DNA of 64,000 nt from Streptomyces sp. NBC_00271 (lineage in GTDB: Bacteria; Actinomycetota; Actinomycetes; Streptomycetales; Streptomycetaceae): positions 3,596,001-3,660,000 of the forward strand of contig NZ_CP108070.1 in assembly GCF_036178845.1 (NCBI RefSeq), in the 5' to 3' direction. Of this stretch, positions 35,046 to 43,239 are shown piece after piece. The notes under the pieces were generated by a model. That model saw only the letters and a list, made by a program, of their open reading frames with translations. It did not search any database and had not been told where the DNA came from. The number at the start of each line of letters is the position of its first letter. The first letter of the stretch is position 1. The position numbers and the translations under genes are program-made.

Positions 35046-36266
35046 GTGCGACAGCGTTCTTTGGTCATACTCACCTCCGTGCTCACCACCGGAGCACTCA
35101 CGCTGACCGCCTGCGGTTCGCGTGACGACAGCGGGGACAAGAGCAGCAGCAGCAAGACCGAGATCATCATCGGCGTTGACGCTCCGCTGACCGGTCAGAA
35201 CTCCGCAACCGGCCTCGGCATCCAGGGCGGCGTACAGATCGCCGTCGACGACGCCAACAAGAACAACACCGTCCCCGGCGTGACCTTCAAGGTCCAGGCG
35301 CTCGACGACAAGGCGATCCCGGCCAGCGGCCAGCAGAACGCCACCGCCCTCGTCAACAACGAGAAGGTCCTCGGCGTCGTCGGCCCGCTGAACTCCGGTG
35401 TGGCCACGCAGATGCAGCAGGTCTTCGCGGCCGCCAACCTGGTCGAGGTCTCGCCCTCCAACACGGCGCCCGAGCTCACCCAGGGCAAGAACTGGCAGAC
35501 CTCGAAGTCGCGCCCGTTCAAGACGTACTTCCGCACGGCCACCACCGACGCCCTCCAGGGCGGCTTCGCGGCCGAGTACGCGTCCACCACGCTCAAGAAG
35601 AAGAACGTCTTCGTCGTCGACGACAAGCAGACCTACGGCGCGGGCCTGGCCAAGCTGTTCAAGGCCGGCTTCACCAAGAACGGCGGCAAGGTCGCCGGCG
35701 AGGACCACGTCAACACCGGCGACACCGACTTCTCCGCCCTCGTCACCAAGATCAAGAAGTCCAAGGCCGACCTGGTCTACTACGGCGGCCAGTACGACGA
35801 GTCGGAGAAGCTCACCAAGCAGCTCAAGGACGGCGGAGTCAAGGTCCCGCTGTTCGGTGGTGACGGCATGTTCAGCGACACCTACATCCAGACCGCCGGC
35901 AAGACCTCCGAGGGCGACCTGGTCACCTCGGTCGGCCAGCCCGTCGACTCCCTGCCCTCCGCCGCGGACTTCATCAAGAAGTACAAGGCCTCCGGCCTCA
36001 AGGGCGACTACGGCACGTACGGCGGCTACTCCTACGACGCCGCGACCGCCATCATCAAGGCGATCGCCAACGTCGTGAAGGACGGCAAGGTCCCCGACGG
36101 CGCCCGCGCCAAGATCGTGGACGAGGTCCAGAAGACGAAGTTCGAGGGCATCGCCGGCCCCGTCTCCTTCGACGAGTACGGCGACACCACCAACAAGCAG
36201 CTCACCGTCTACCAGGTCGTCAACGGCAAGTGGAAGGCCGTCAAGAGCGGCACGTTCAACGGCTGA
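35046..36266 (+). CDS. livK: Branched-chain amino acid ABC transporter, substrate-binding lipoprotein
   Basis: 406 residues from a GTG with GGAGAGG eight bases upstream. A lipoprotein signal with lipobox LTAC (Cys near residue 23) and a Ser/Lys-rich linker lead to a type-I periplasmic-binding fold: IIIGVDAPLTGQNSATGLGIQGGVQIAVDDAN, then VLGVVGPLNSGVATQM and VFVVDDKQTYGAGLAKLFKAG. It captures Leu, Ile or Val, or a related amino acid, at the cell surface and delivers it to LivH/LivM. First gene of the livKHMGF operon, separated from the rest by 204 bases containing repeats and a hairpin that could lower downstream expression. Confidence 0.95.
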   Translation: MRQRSLVILTSVLTTGALTLTACGSRDDSGDKSSSSKTEIIIGVDAPLTGQNSATGLGIQGGVQIAVDDANKNNTVPGVTFKVQALDDKAIPASGQQNATALVNNEKVLGVVGPLNSGVATQMQQVFAAANLVEVSPSNTAPELTQGKNWQTSKSRPFKTYFRTATTDALQGGFAAEYASTTLKKKNVFVVDDKQTYGAGLAKLFKAGFTKNGGKVAGEDHVNTGDTDFSALVTKIKKSKADLVYYGGQYDESEKLTKQLKDGGVKVPLFGGDGMFSDTYIQTAGKTSEGDLVTSVGQPVDSLPSAADFIKKYKASGLKGDYGTYGGYSYDAATAIIKAIANVVKDGKVPDGARAKIVDEVQKTKFEGIAGPVSFDEYGDTTNKQLTVYQVVNGKWKAVKSGTFNG

Positions 36267-36360
36267 TCCGATCCGATCCCAGCTGATTTCAGCCAACTCC
36301 GGCTGAGGCCGGCCAAGTCCGGCTGATCCCAGCCAACTCCAGCTGATCCCAGCTGATTCG
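36267..36360 (+). repeat. Degenerate CAGCTGAT/CAGCCAACTC repeats after livK
   Basis: Short variants of CCAGCTGAT and CAGCCAACTC alternate about nine times between the livK stop and the hairpin at 36385. They could fold into several small stems. Function unknown. Confidence 0.6.
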
Positions 36361-36384
36361 AGATCCGCCGCTAGCTACACCCCA

Positions 36385-36422
36385 GGGCCGCGCGGCCAAG
36401 ACCACACGTCACCGCGCGGCCC
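36385..36422 (+). terminator. Hairpin between livK and livH, possible attenuating terminator
   Basis: GGGCCGCGCGG (36385-36395) pairs with CCGCGCGGCCC (36412-36422), 11 perfect bp around a 16-base loop, 48 bases before livH. Partial termination or mRNA stabilisation here would explain excess binding protein over permease, a common pattern in ABC operons. Confidence 0.55.
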
Positions 36423-36470
36423 GCCCCATATCCCCCCGTTCACTCTCCCCACCCACATGGAGGCCATGCG

Positions 36471-37403
36471 GTGAACACCCTGCCGCAGCAGCTGGCCAAC
36501 GGGCTGTTCCTCGGCTCGATGTACGGGCTGATCGCCATCGGCTACACGATGGTGTACGGCATCGTCCAGCTCATCAACTTCGCCCACGGCGAGATCTTCA
36601 TGACCGGAGGCTTCGGCGCACTCACGGTCTACCTCTACGTCCTGCCCGACGGCACATCCATGTGGATAGCCCTCCCAGCGATGCTCATCGGCGGCGGTCT
36701 CGTCGCCGTCCTCATCGCCGTCGGGGCGGAACGGTTCGCCTACCGACCACTGCGCGGCGCGCCACGCCTGGCACCCCTCATCACCGCCATCGGCCTCTCC
36801 CTCGCGCTCCAGCAGGCCGTCTTCAACTGGTACCCGAACGCGAAGACCGACCGCAACTTCCCCCAGATCGAAGCCGGTCCCTGGCACATCGGGTCCATCA
36901 GCATCAGCAGCGGCTCGCTCTTCGTCATCGTCGCCGCCCCGCTCTGCATGGCGGCCCTCGCCCTCTTCGTCAGCATGTCCCGCACCGGCCGCGCCATGCA
37001 GGCCACCGCCCAAGACCCTGACACCGCCCAGCTCATGGGCATCGACACCAACAAGATCATCGTGATCGCCTTCGCCATCGGCGGCTTCTTCGCCGCCGTC
37101 GCCGCCGTCTCCTACGGCCTGCGCTACGGCTCGATCCAGTACAACATGGGCTTCCAGATGGGCCTCAAGGCCTTCACCGCCGCGGTCCTCGGCGGCATCG
37201 GCAACATCTACGGCGCCATGATCGGCGGCCTCGTCCTCGGCCTCGCCGAGACCATGGCCACCTCCTACATCGACGGCATCCCCGGTATGCAGCAGCTCGG
37301 CGGCGGCGGCTGGTCCTCCGTCTGGGCCTTCGTCCTCCTCATCCTCGTACTGCTGTTCAGGCCACAGGGCCTGGTCGGCGAACGCGTCGCGGACAGGGCG
37401 TGA
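36471..37403 (+). CDS. livH: Branched-chain amino acid ABC permease LivH
   Basis: 310 residues from a GTG with GGAGG upstream. About eight hydrophobic helices with LivH hallmarks: ANGLFLGSMYGLIAIGYTMVYGIVQLINFAHGEIFM at the start, AERFAYRPLRGAPRLAPLITAIGLSLALQQ, AQLMGIDTNKIIVIAFAIGGFFAAVAAVS, and GLKAFTAAVLGGIGNIYGAMIGGLVLGLAE. It forms the membrane channel with LivM. Its stop overlaps the livM GTG start (GTGA), indicating translational coupling. Confidence 0.95.
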   Translation: MNTLPQQLANGLFLGSMYGLIAIGYTMVYGIVQLINFAHGEIFMTGGFGALTVYLYVLPDGTSMWIALPAMLIGGGLVAVLIAVGAERFAYRPLRGAPRLAPLITAIGLSLALQQAVFNWYPNAKTDRNFPQIEAGPWHIGSISISSGSLFVIVAAPLCMAALALFVSMSRTGRAMQATAQDPDTAQLMGIDTNKIIVIAFAIGGFFAAVAAVSYGLRYGSIQYNMGFQMGLKAFTAAVLGGIGNIYGAMIGGLVLGLAETMATSYIDGIPGMQQLGGGGWSSVWAFVLLILVLLFRPQGLVGERVADRA

Positions 37404-39205
37404 CCACCATGGCAACCACCGAGAACACCGCAGAGAACACCGCCGAGGTCACCGAGACCGCACGCGGCCTGATCGCACTCCCCCAGACCGCCGCACGCGC
37501 CCTCATCGCCGTCGGCGCCGTCGCCACCATCGCCAGCACCTTCATGTCGTGGACCTACACGGCCGACTTCCCCGGGGACCTCACCTACTACGGCTCCCCG
37601 GCCGGCCTCCAGATCCTCGACCTCGTCGCCGGCGCGATCACCCTGCTCTTCGCGCTCACCCTCTTCGACGTCCGCGGCCTGCGCTGGCTCAACCCGGCAG
37701 GCGCCACCGCGCCCGTCGTCCTCGCCGCCGCCTCCGCGTTCGCCGTCAGCTGGTTCAGCGCCATCGCCATCGCCGTCGACCTCAAGGGCCTCGTCGCCCT
37801 CGACCCCGGCGCCTACGTCACCGCCATCGGCTCCCTGATCGCCCTCGTCGGCACCCTCGCCCTGCCGAGCCCCGGCGACACCTTCAAGGACTGGGTCAGC
37901 AAGCCCGACCACATCCCCGCGGCCCAGAAGCTCCCCGGCTGGGCCGAGCGCCTCGTCATCACCGCCGCCACCGCCGTCGCCCTGATCGTCTTCACCTACG
38001 GCATCGGCGTCGACCCCGAGGCCAGCGAGACCTTCATCGGCTACCTGCTGCTCGTCGTCCTCGGCACCTGGGCACTCCAAGCCGCCGGACTCTTCGACCG
38101 CTTCGCCACGCTCAACGCCCGCCACAAGGGATTCGCCACCTCCATGGCGTTCCTCGCCGCGGCGGTCTTCCCCTTCGTCGAGAACAACGAGCACAACGCC
38201 AACCTCGGCGTGAACATCCTCGTCGTCGCCACCGTCGCCCTCGGCCTGAACATCGTCGTCGGCCTCACCGGACTCCTCGACCTCGGATACGTCGCCTTCC
38301 TCGGCGTCGGCGCCTACGCCGCGGCCCTCGTCTCGGGCTCCGAGTTCTCCCGCTTCTCCGGCGTCCAGTTCCCCTTCTGGGCCGCCATGCTCACCGGCAT
38401 GGCCGCGTCGCTCGTCTTCGGCGTCCTCATCGGCGCCCCCACCCTGCGACTGCGCGGCGACTACCTCGCCATCGTCACCCTCGGCTTCGGAGAGATCTTC
38501 CGCATCACCGTCAACAACCTCGACGGCTCCTCCGGACCCAACATCACCAACGGCCCCAACGGCATCTCGATGATCCCGGACCTCGACATCTTCGGGTTCA
38601 ACCTCGGGAACTCGCACGACATCGGCTCGATCACCCTCGGCCGCTTCGCGAACTACTTCCTGCTGATGCTGATCATCACCGGCATCGTCGTGATCGTCTT
38701 CAACCGCGCCGCCGACTCCCGTATCGGCCGCTCCTGGATCGCCATCCGCGAGGACGAGACCGCCGCGACCGCCATGGGCATCAACGGCTTCCGCGTCAAG
38801 CTCATCGCCTTCGCCCTCGGCGCCTCCCTCGCCGGCCTCGCCGGCACGGTCAGCGCCCACGTCGGCTACAGCGTCAACCCGGCCCCGTACCAGTTCGCCG
38901 GCTCCGTACCGCCCAACTCCGCCTTCCTGCTGGCCGCGGTCGTCCTCGGCGGCATGGGCACGGTCAACGGCCCCATCCTCGGCGCCACCCTGCTCTACCT
39001 CCTCCCCGAGAAGCTCGGCTTCCTGAAGGAGTACCAGCTCTTCGCCTTCGGCATCGCGCTCGTGATCCTCATGCGCTTCCGCCCCGAAGGCATCATCGCC
39101 AACCGCCGCCGCCAGCTCGAATTCCACGAGTCCGACGACAGCATCGACATACCCGAACAGGGCCTGCCCGACTCCACCGTCGGCGTCACCAAGGCAGGGG
39201 CGTGA
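37400..39205 (+). CDS. livM: Branched-chain amino acid ABC permease LivM with extended N-terminus
   Basis: 601 residues from the GTG overlapping the livH stop (an ATG nine bases on is the alternative). The LivM core starts near residue 265: LGVNILVVATVALGLNIVVGLTGLLDLGYVAFLGVGAYAAAL, and later RLRGDYLAIVTLGFGEIFRITVNN and IREDETAATAMGINGFRVKLIAFALGASLAGLAG. Ahead of it is an extra block of about 250 residues with five to six further hydrophobic helices, making the protein far longer than a typical LivM (about 300-420). Followed directly by livG. Confidence 0.94.
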   Translation: MTTMATTENTAENTAEVTETARGLIALPQTAARALIAVGAVATIASTFMSWTYTADFPGDLTYYGSPAGLQILDLVAGAITLLFALTLFDVRGLRWLNPAGATAPVVLAAASAFAVSWFSAIAIAVDLKGLVALDPGAYVTAIGSLIALVGTLALPSPGDTFKDWVSKPDHIPAAQKLPGWAERLVITAATAVALIVFTYGIGVDPEASETFIGYLLLVVLGTWALQAAGLFDRFATLNARHKGFATSMAFLAAAVFPFVENNEHNANLGVNILVVATVALGLNIVVGLTGLLDLGYVAFLGVGAYAAALVSGSEFSRFSGVQFPFWAAMLTGMAASLVFGVLIGAPTLRLRGDYLAIVTLGFGEIFRITVNNLDGSSGPNITNGPNGISMIPDLDIFGFNLGNSHDIGSITLGRFANYFLLMLIITGIVVIVFNRAADSRIGRSWIAIREDETAATAMGINGFRVKLIAFALGASLAGLAGTVSAHVGYSVNPAPYQFAGSVPPNSAFLLAAVVLGGMGTVNGPILGATLLYLLPEKLGFLKEYQLFAFGIALVILMRFRPEGIIANRRRQLEFHESDDSIDIPEQGLPDSTVGVTKAGA

Positions 39206-39210
39206 CCCAC

Positions 39211-40167
39211 ATGACCACCACCACGGCCACCAGCCCCGTACTCGAGGCCAGCGGCGTCACCATGCGCTTCGGCGGCCTCACCGCCGTACGCAACGTCGAC
39301 CTCACCGTCAACTCGGGCGAGATCGTCGGCCTCATCGGCCCCAACGGCGCCGGCAAGACGACCTTCTTCAACTGCCTCACCGGCCTGTACGTGCCGACCG
39401 AGGGCAAGGTCGCCTACAAGGGCACCGTCCTCCCGCCCAAGCCCCACCTCGTCACCAGCGCCGGCATCGCCCGCACCTTCCAGAACATCCGGCTCTTCGC
39501 CAACATGACCGTCCTGGAGAACGTGCTCGTCGGCCGCCACACCAGGACCAAGGAAGGCCTCTGGTCGGCCCTCCTGCGCGGCCCCGGCTTCCGCAAGGCA
39601 GAAGCCGCCTCCCGCGAACGCGCCATGGAACTGCTGGAGTTCATCGGCCTCGACCACAAGGCCGACCACCTCTCCCGCAACCTCCCCTACGGCGAACAGC
39701 GCAAGCTCGAAATCGCCCGCGCCATGGCGAGCGAACCGGGACTGCTGCTCCTCGACGAGCCCACGGCCGGCATGAACCCCCAGGAGACACGCGCGACCGA
39801 AGACCTCGTCTTCGCCATCCGCGACAGGGGCATCGCCGTCCTCGTCATCGAGCACGACATGCGCTTCATCTTCAACCTGTCCGACCGCGTCGCCTGCCTC
39901 GTCCAGGGCGAGAAGCTCGTCGAGGGCACCTCCGAGGTCGTCCAGGGCGACGAGCGCGTCATCGCCGCCTACCTCGGCACCCCCTTCGAGGGCGCCCCCG
40001 GCGCGGAAGAACTCGCCGAGGTCGAAGCCGCCGAGGCGGCGGAGGCCACGGACACTCCCGAGCCCGCGGAAGCCTCCGAGACTCCCGAGGCCACCGAGAC
40101 TCCTGAGGCCGCCGAGAGCGACGCCGCCGCGGAGGGCACCACCAGCAAGGAAGGAAACGCCCAGTGA
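39211..40167 (+). CDS. livG: Branched-chain amino acid ABC ATPase LivG with acidic tail
   Basis: 318 residues from an ATG at 39211; a GTG nine bases upstream overlaps the livM stop and is also possible. Walker A GPNGAGKTT, the LivG-type GIARTFQNIRLFANMTVLENVLVG, signature LPYGEQRKLEIARA, Walker B LLLLDEPTAGMNP and the switch H in VLVIEHDM. After the usual C-terminus (VIAAYLG, about residue 255) comes a tail of some 55 residues, almost all Ala, Glu, Pro, Thr and Ser in short ETPE/AEA repeats. The tail is unusual for LivG. The stop overlaps the livF GTG (GTGA). Confidence 0.95.
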   Translation: MTTTTATSPVLEASGVTMRFGGLTAVRNVDLTVNSGEIVGLIGPNGAGKTTFFNCLTGLYVPTEGKVAYKGTVLPPKPHLVTSAGIARTFQNIRLFANMTVLENVLVGRHTRTKEGLWSALLRGPGFRKAEAASRERAMELLEFIGLDHKADHLSRNLPYGEQRKLEIARAMASEPGLLLLDEPTAGMNPQETRATEDLVFAIRDRGIAVLVIEHDMRFIFNLSDRVACLVQGEKLVEGTSEVVQGDERVIAAYLGTPFEGAPGAEELAEVEAAEAAEATDTPEPAEASETPEATETPEAAESDAAAEGTTSKEGNAQ

Positions 40168-40880
40168 CCGCACTGCTCGAGGTCGAAGACCTCAAGGTCG
40201 CCTACGGCAAGATCGAAGCCGTCAAGGGCATCTCCTTCTCCGTCGAAGCCGGCCAGATCGTCACCCTCATCGGCACCAACGGCGCCGGCAAGACGACCAC
40301 CCTGCGCACCCTATCCGGGCTCCTCAAGCCCACCGCGGGCCGCATCACCTTCGACGGCAAACCCCTCAGCAACATCCCCGCCCACAAGATCGTCTCCCTG
40401 GGCCTCGCCCACTCCCCCGAGGGACGCCACATCTTCCCCCGGCTGACGATCACCGAGAACCTCCAGCTCGGCGCGTTCCTGCGCACCGACAAGGCGGGCA
40501 TCGAGAAGGACATCCAGCGCGCCTACGACCTCTTCCCCATCCTGGGTGAACGCCGCAAGCAGGCCGCGGGAACCCTCTCCGGCGGCGAGCAGCAGATGCT
40601 GGCCATGGGCCGCGCGCTCATGTCCCAGCCCAAGCTGCTCATGCTCGACGAACCCTCCATGGGCCTCTCGCCGATCATGATGCAGAAGATCATGGCCACC
40701 ATCGCCGAACTCAAGGCCGACGGTACGACCATCCTCCTCGTCGAGCAGAACGCCCAGGCGGCGCTCTCCCTCGCCGATCAGGGACACGTCATGGAGGTCG
40801 GCAACATCGTCCTCTCCGGCACCGGACAGGACCTGCTGCACGACGAGTCGGTACGCAAGGCCTACCTGGGCGAGGACTGA
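40164..40880 (+). CDS. livF: Branched-chain amino acid ABC ATPase LivF
   Basis: 238 residues, GTG start overlapping the livG stop. Walker A GTNGAGKTT, Q-loop region LGLAHSPEGRHIFPRLTITENLQLGAF (LivF signature), LSGGEQQMLAMGRALMSQPKLLMLDEPSMGLSPIM, and ILLVEQNAQAALSLADQGHVMEVG. It pairs with LivG as the ATPase heterodimer driving LivHM. Last gene of the operon; a strong terminator follows 38 bases later. Confidence 0.96.
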   Translation: MTALLEVEDLKVAYGKIEAVKGISFSVEAGQIVTLIGTNGAGKTTTLRTLSGLLKPTAGRITFDGKPLSNIPAHKIVSLGLAHSPEGRHIFPRLTITENLQLGAFLRTDKAGIEKDIQRAYDLFPILGERRKQAAGTLSGGEQQMLAMGRALMSQPKLLMLDEPSMGLSPIMMQKIMATIAELKADGTTILLVEQNAQAALSLADQGHVMEVGNIVLSGTGQDLLHDESVRKAYLGED

Positions 40881-40918
40881 GACCAGGCTCCGGCCGTACG
40901 ACCGTACAGCCGCTGTAC

Positions 40919-40959
40919 GAAGAGGCCCGCGGCCCCCAGTCGGGGGCGCGGGCCTCTTC
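40919..40959 (+). terminator. Terminator of the liv operon
   Basis: GAAGAGGCCCGC/GCGGGCCTCTTC arms with an inner GCCCCC/GGGGGC around AGTC make an 18-bp stem with one bulged G. It may also serve the convergent DUF2267 gene, which ends 43 bases further on. Confidence 0.85.
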
Positions 40960-41001
40960 GTCACTCACCGATACCGCTCGCCCATACCGCTCGCCGGGCA
41001 A

Positions 41002-41385
41002 TCAGCCGACGAAATTCTCGATCGGCCTGGAGAAGTCGGCACCGAGTTGCGACATCGCGTGACCGAACTCCTTCTCACTGATCGCCTCACGGAGCGTGAC
41101 CAGCACGGCACGGACGCCGCCGTCGGCCTCGTCGGGCTTGAGCACGTTGCGCTGGGCCACACGCCGCACGAGCTCGTCGTAGTCGAAGCGCTCGATCTCC
41201 GCGGTGGCACCGCGCCGAACGGACTCCGCCAGACCCTCCGGGAGCTCCAGCGCCAGGTTTCGTGCCTCGCCCGAGCTCAGCCGATGGGCGAGCGTCTCGA
41301 GCGTGGCACGCGTGAGATCGGCCGACTCCTGCCGAGTCAGACCCGTACGTTCCGACACCGCTTGGACGAACGCCTTCTCTTCCAC
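41002..41385 (-). CDS. DUF2267 protein
   Basis: 127 residues from a GTG with AAAGGAGA upstream. It matches the DUF2267 pattern of two similar helical halves: FVQAVSERTGLTRQESADLTRATLETLAHRLSSGEARNLALELPEGLAESV and FDYDELVRRVAQRNVLKPDEADGGVRAVLVTLREAISEKEFGHAMSQLGADF. Cytoplasmic, widely distributed, function unknown; related proteins are sometimes stress-induced. The ANTAR regulator gene lies 137 bases upstream on the same strand. Confidence 0.88.
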   Translation of the reverse strand: MEEKAFVQAVSERTGLTRQESADLTRATLETLAHRLSSGEARNLALELPEGLAESVRRGATAEIERFDYDELVRRVAQRNVLKPDEADGGVRAVLVTLREAISEKEFGHAMSQLGADFSRPIENFVG

Positions 41386-41522
41386 GCGCTGTCTCCTTTG
41401 CTGCCTTGCCGATCCGAAGGCCACGCGGCCCCGAAACCAGCCTGACACGCGGTCGCCGGGCTCGCGCGGGCAAGCCACGACACCCCGAAGCGGGGCGCCG
41501 CCGCTCCCTAGGCCCTGTCGAC

Positions 41523-42173
41523 CTAGCCCTTGGAGGACTTCTTCTCCTCGGCGTCCGCGATGACCGCCTCGGCGACCTGCTGCATGGACATACGGCGGTC
41601 CATGGAGGTCTTCTGGATCCACCGGAACGCGGCGGGCTCGGTCAGCCCGTACTGCGTCTGCAGCACGGACTTGGCCCGGTCGACCAGCTTCCGCGTCTCC
41701 AGGCGCTGGCTGAGGTCCGCGACCTCCTTCTCCAGTTGCTTCAACTCCGTGAACCGCGAGACGGCCATCTCGATCGCGGGTACGACGTCGCTCTTGCTGA
41801 AGGGCTTCACGAGGTACGCCATCGCGCCTGCGTCACGGGCCCGCTCGACGAGGTCGCGCTGCGAGAACGCGGTGAGCATCAGCACGGGGGCGATGCTCTC
41901 CTCGGCGATCTTCTCGGCCGCCGAGATCCCGTCCAGCTTGGGCATCTTGACGTCGAGGATCACGAGGTCGGGCCGGTGCTCACGGGCCAGCTCGACGGCC
42001 TGCTCCCCGTCCCCCGCCTCGCCCACGACGGCGTAGCCCTCTTCCTCGAGCATCTCTTTGAGGTCGAGGCGGATCAGCGCCTCGTCCTCGGCGATGACGA
42101 CACGGGTCGTCAGCGGAGGCACGTGCGACTTGTCGTCGTCGGCGACGGGCTGGGGCGACTCGGGGGCGGTCAC
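41523..42173 (-). CDS. ANTAR-domain response regulator (PdtaR-like)
   Basis: 216 residues from a GTG with GAGGAG upstream. Receiver domain at residues 25-140: VVIAEDEALIRLDLKEMLEEEGY with acidic pocket, phospho-acceptor in LVILDVKMPKLDG, and Lys in YLVKPF. The C-terminal ANTAR domain (about 150-210) has LETRKLVDRAKSVLQTQYGLTEPAAFRWIQKTSMDRRMSMQQVAEAVI. ANTAR proteins bind dual hairpins in messages and prevent termination. The M. tuberculosis relative PdtaR pairs with PdtaS kinase; no kinase is adjacent here. It sits just upstream of the tRNA-Leu on the other strand. Confidence 0.93.
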   Translation of the reverse strand: MTAPESPQPVADDDKSHVPPLTTRVVIAEDEALIRLDLKEMLEEEGYAVVGEAGDGEQAVELAREHRPDLVILDVKMPKLDGISAAEKIAEESIAPVLMLTAFSQRDLVERARDAGAMAYLVKPFSKSDVVPAIEMAVSRFTELKQLEKEVADLSQRLETRKLVDRAKSVLQTQYGLTEPAAFRWIQKTSMDRRMSMQQVAEAVIADAEEKKSSKG

Positions 42174-42272
42174 GGGGGCTCCTCGTTCAGGGGCGGGTAC
42201 TGCTCCCAAGAGCCTACCTAGCTGCGGTATGGTGGACGGGCAGCGGGTCGGGGTAAACCTTCGATTCAGCGG

Positions 42273-42347
42273 GCCCCGGTAGCCCAATTGGCAGCAGGCA
42301 ATGGATTCAAAACCCATACAGTGTCGGTTCGAGTCCGACTCGGGGCA
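42273..42347 (+). tRNA. tRNA-Leu (anticodon CAA), short variable arm
   Basis: Acceptor GCCCCGG (42273-42279) pairs with TCGGGGC (42340-42346, one G-U pair); discriminator A at 42347, no encoded CCA. D arm GCC...GGC with a GG-containing loop; anticodon stem ATGGA/CCCAT with one mismatch at the loop edge; anticodon CAA at 42308-42310; T arm GTCGG-TTCGAGT-CCGAC. The anticodon reads leucine TTG, but leucine tRNAs normally have a long variable arm and this has only about six bases. A T-run and terminator follow. Confidence 0.85.
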
Positions 42348-42376
42348 CTTTTCCTTGGATTCCAAGGTCACCACGG

Positions 42377-42415
42377 AAAAGCGGATGTTCTCGTTCTCGT
42401 GAACATCCGCTTTTT
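42377..42415 (+). terminator. Intrinsic terminator after tRNA-Leu
   Basis: AAAAGCGGATGTTC and GAACATCCGCTTTT form a 14-bp stem around a ten-base loop, ending in T5. It is an unusually classic rho-independent terminator for this genome. Confidence 0.87.
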
Positions 42416-42453
42416 GCTGCGCACGGTCGCGATCACTCACCCAGAGTTACCAC

Positions 42454-43230
42454 ATGTACGACATGGGCACACGCGAGCGAGCTCTGGCACTTGTCGCTCA
42501 GGGGCGCAGCCTGAACTCCGTGAGCAAGGAGACCGGGGTATCCAGGTCAGCGATCCGTTGCTGGCAATCGCGCATCGACCCCTTACCGCGCATGCAGCGC
42601 ACGCCGTGCTCAAGATGCGGCCCAGCGACTGAGCCGCCCTCCAACACGGCGGCCTACAGCTACCTCTTGGGGCTCTACCTCGGTGACGGCTGTATCAGCC
42701 CCGGAATGCGAGCGGGCTACGTTCTCCGCATCGCATGCGCCGACACTTGGCCAGGCCTCATCGAAACTTGCGCTGCCGCCATCGAAGCCATCAACCCCAG
42801 CAAGAAGTCGAACCGGGTCCAAGCAGTCGGGTACGTCTCGGTCGTCGGATACAGCCAGCACTGGCCCTGCCTCTTCCCCCAGCACGGCCCAGGCAAGAAG
42901 CACGAGCGCCCGATCGCCCTCGAACACTGGCAACAGGAAATCGTCGACGCTCATCCCTGGGAATTCATCCGCGGGCTCATCCACTCCGATGGCTGTCGCA
43001 TCACGAACTGGACGACCCGCCTCGTCGCCGGTGAGCGCAAGCGCTACGAGTACCCCCGGTATTTCTTCACCAACAAGTCCGACGACATCCGGAAGCTCTT
43101 TACCGACGCCCTCGACCGGGTGGGCGTCGAGTGGACGACGCTGGCGCGCGCCAGCGACCCGTTCAACATCTCCGTCGCCCGCAAAGCCTCCGTCGCTCTC
43201 ATGGACGCCCACGTCGGTCCCAAGTACTGA
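42454..43230 (+). CDS. HTH protein with two LAGLIDADG-like motifs, TTA codon
   Basis: 258 residues. The N-terminal 40 residues form a helix-turn-helix (GTRERALALVAQGRSLNSVSKETGVSRSAIRCWQ). A Cys pair follows (CSRC). Residues from about 65 carry two LAGLIDADG-type helices, YLLGLYLGDGCIS and FIRGLIHSDGCRI, each with the Asp-Gly needed for catalysis or structure, as in monomeric homing endonucleases. The leucine at residue 44 (42583-42585) is a TTA codon, so translation should depend on the bldA tRNA. Codon use (CGA, GTA, TCA, AGA) is less GC-biased than neighbours, suggesting transfer. It sits just behind a tRNA gene. Whether it is a nuclease or a regulator is open. Confidence 0.8.
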   Translation: MYDMGTRERALALVAQGRSLNSVSKETGVSRSAIRCWQSRIDPLPRMQRTPCSRCGPATEPPSNTAAYSYLLGLYLGDGCISPGMRAGYVLRIACADTWPGLIETCAAAIEAINPSKKSNRVQAVGYVSVVGYSQHWPCLFPQHGPGKKHERPIALEHWQQEIVDAHPWEFIRGLIHSDGCRITNWTTRLVAGERKRYEYPRYFFTNKSDDIRKLFTDALDRVGVEWTTLARASDPFNISVARKASVALMDAHVGPKY

Positions 43231-43239
43231 CAGCCGGGC

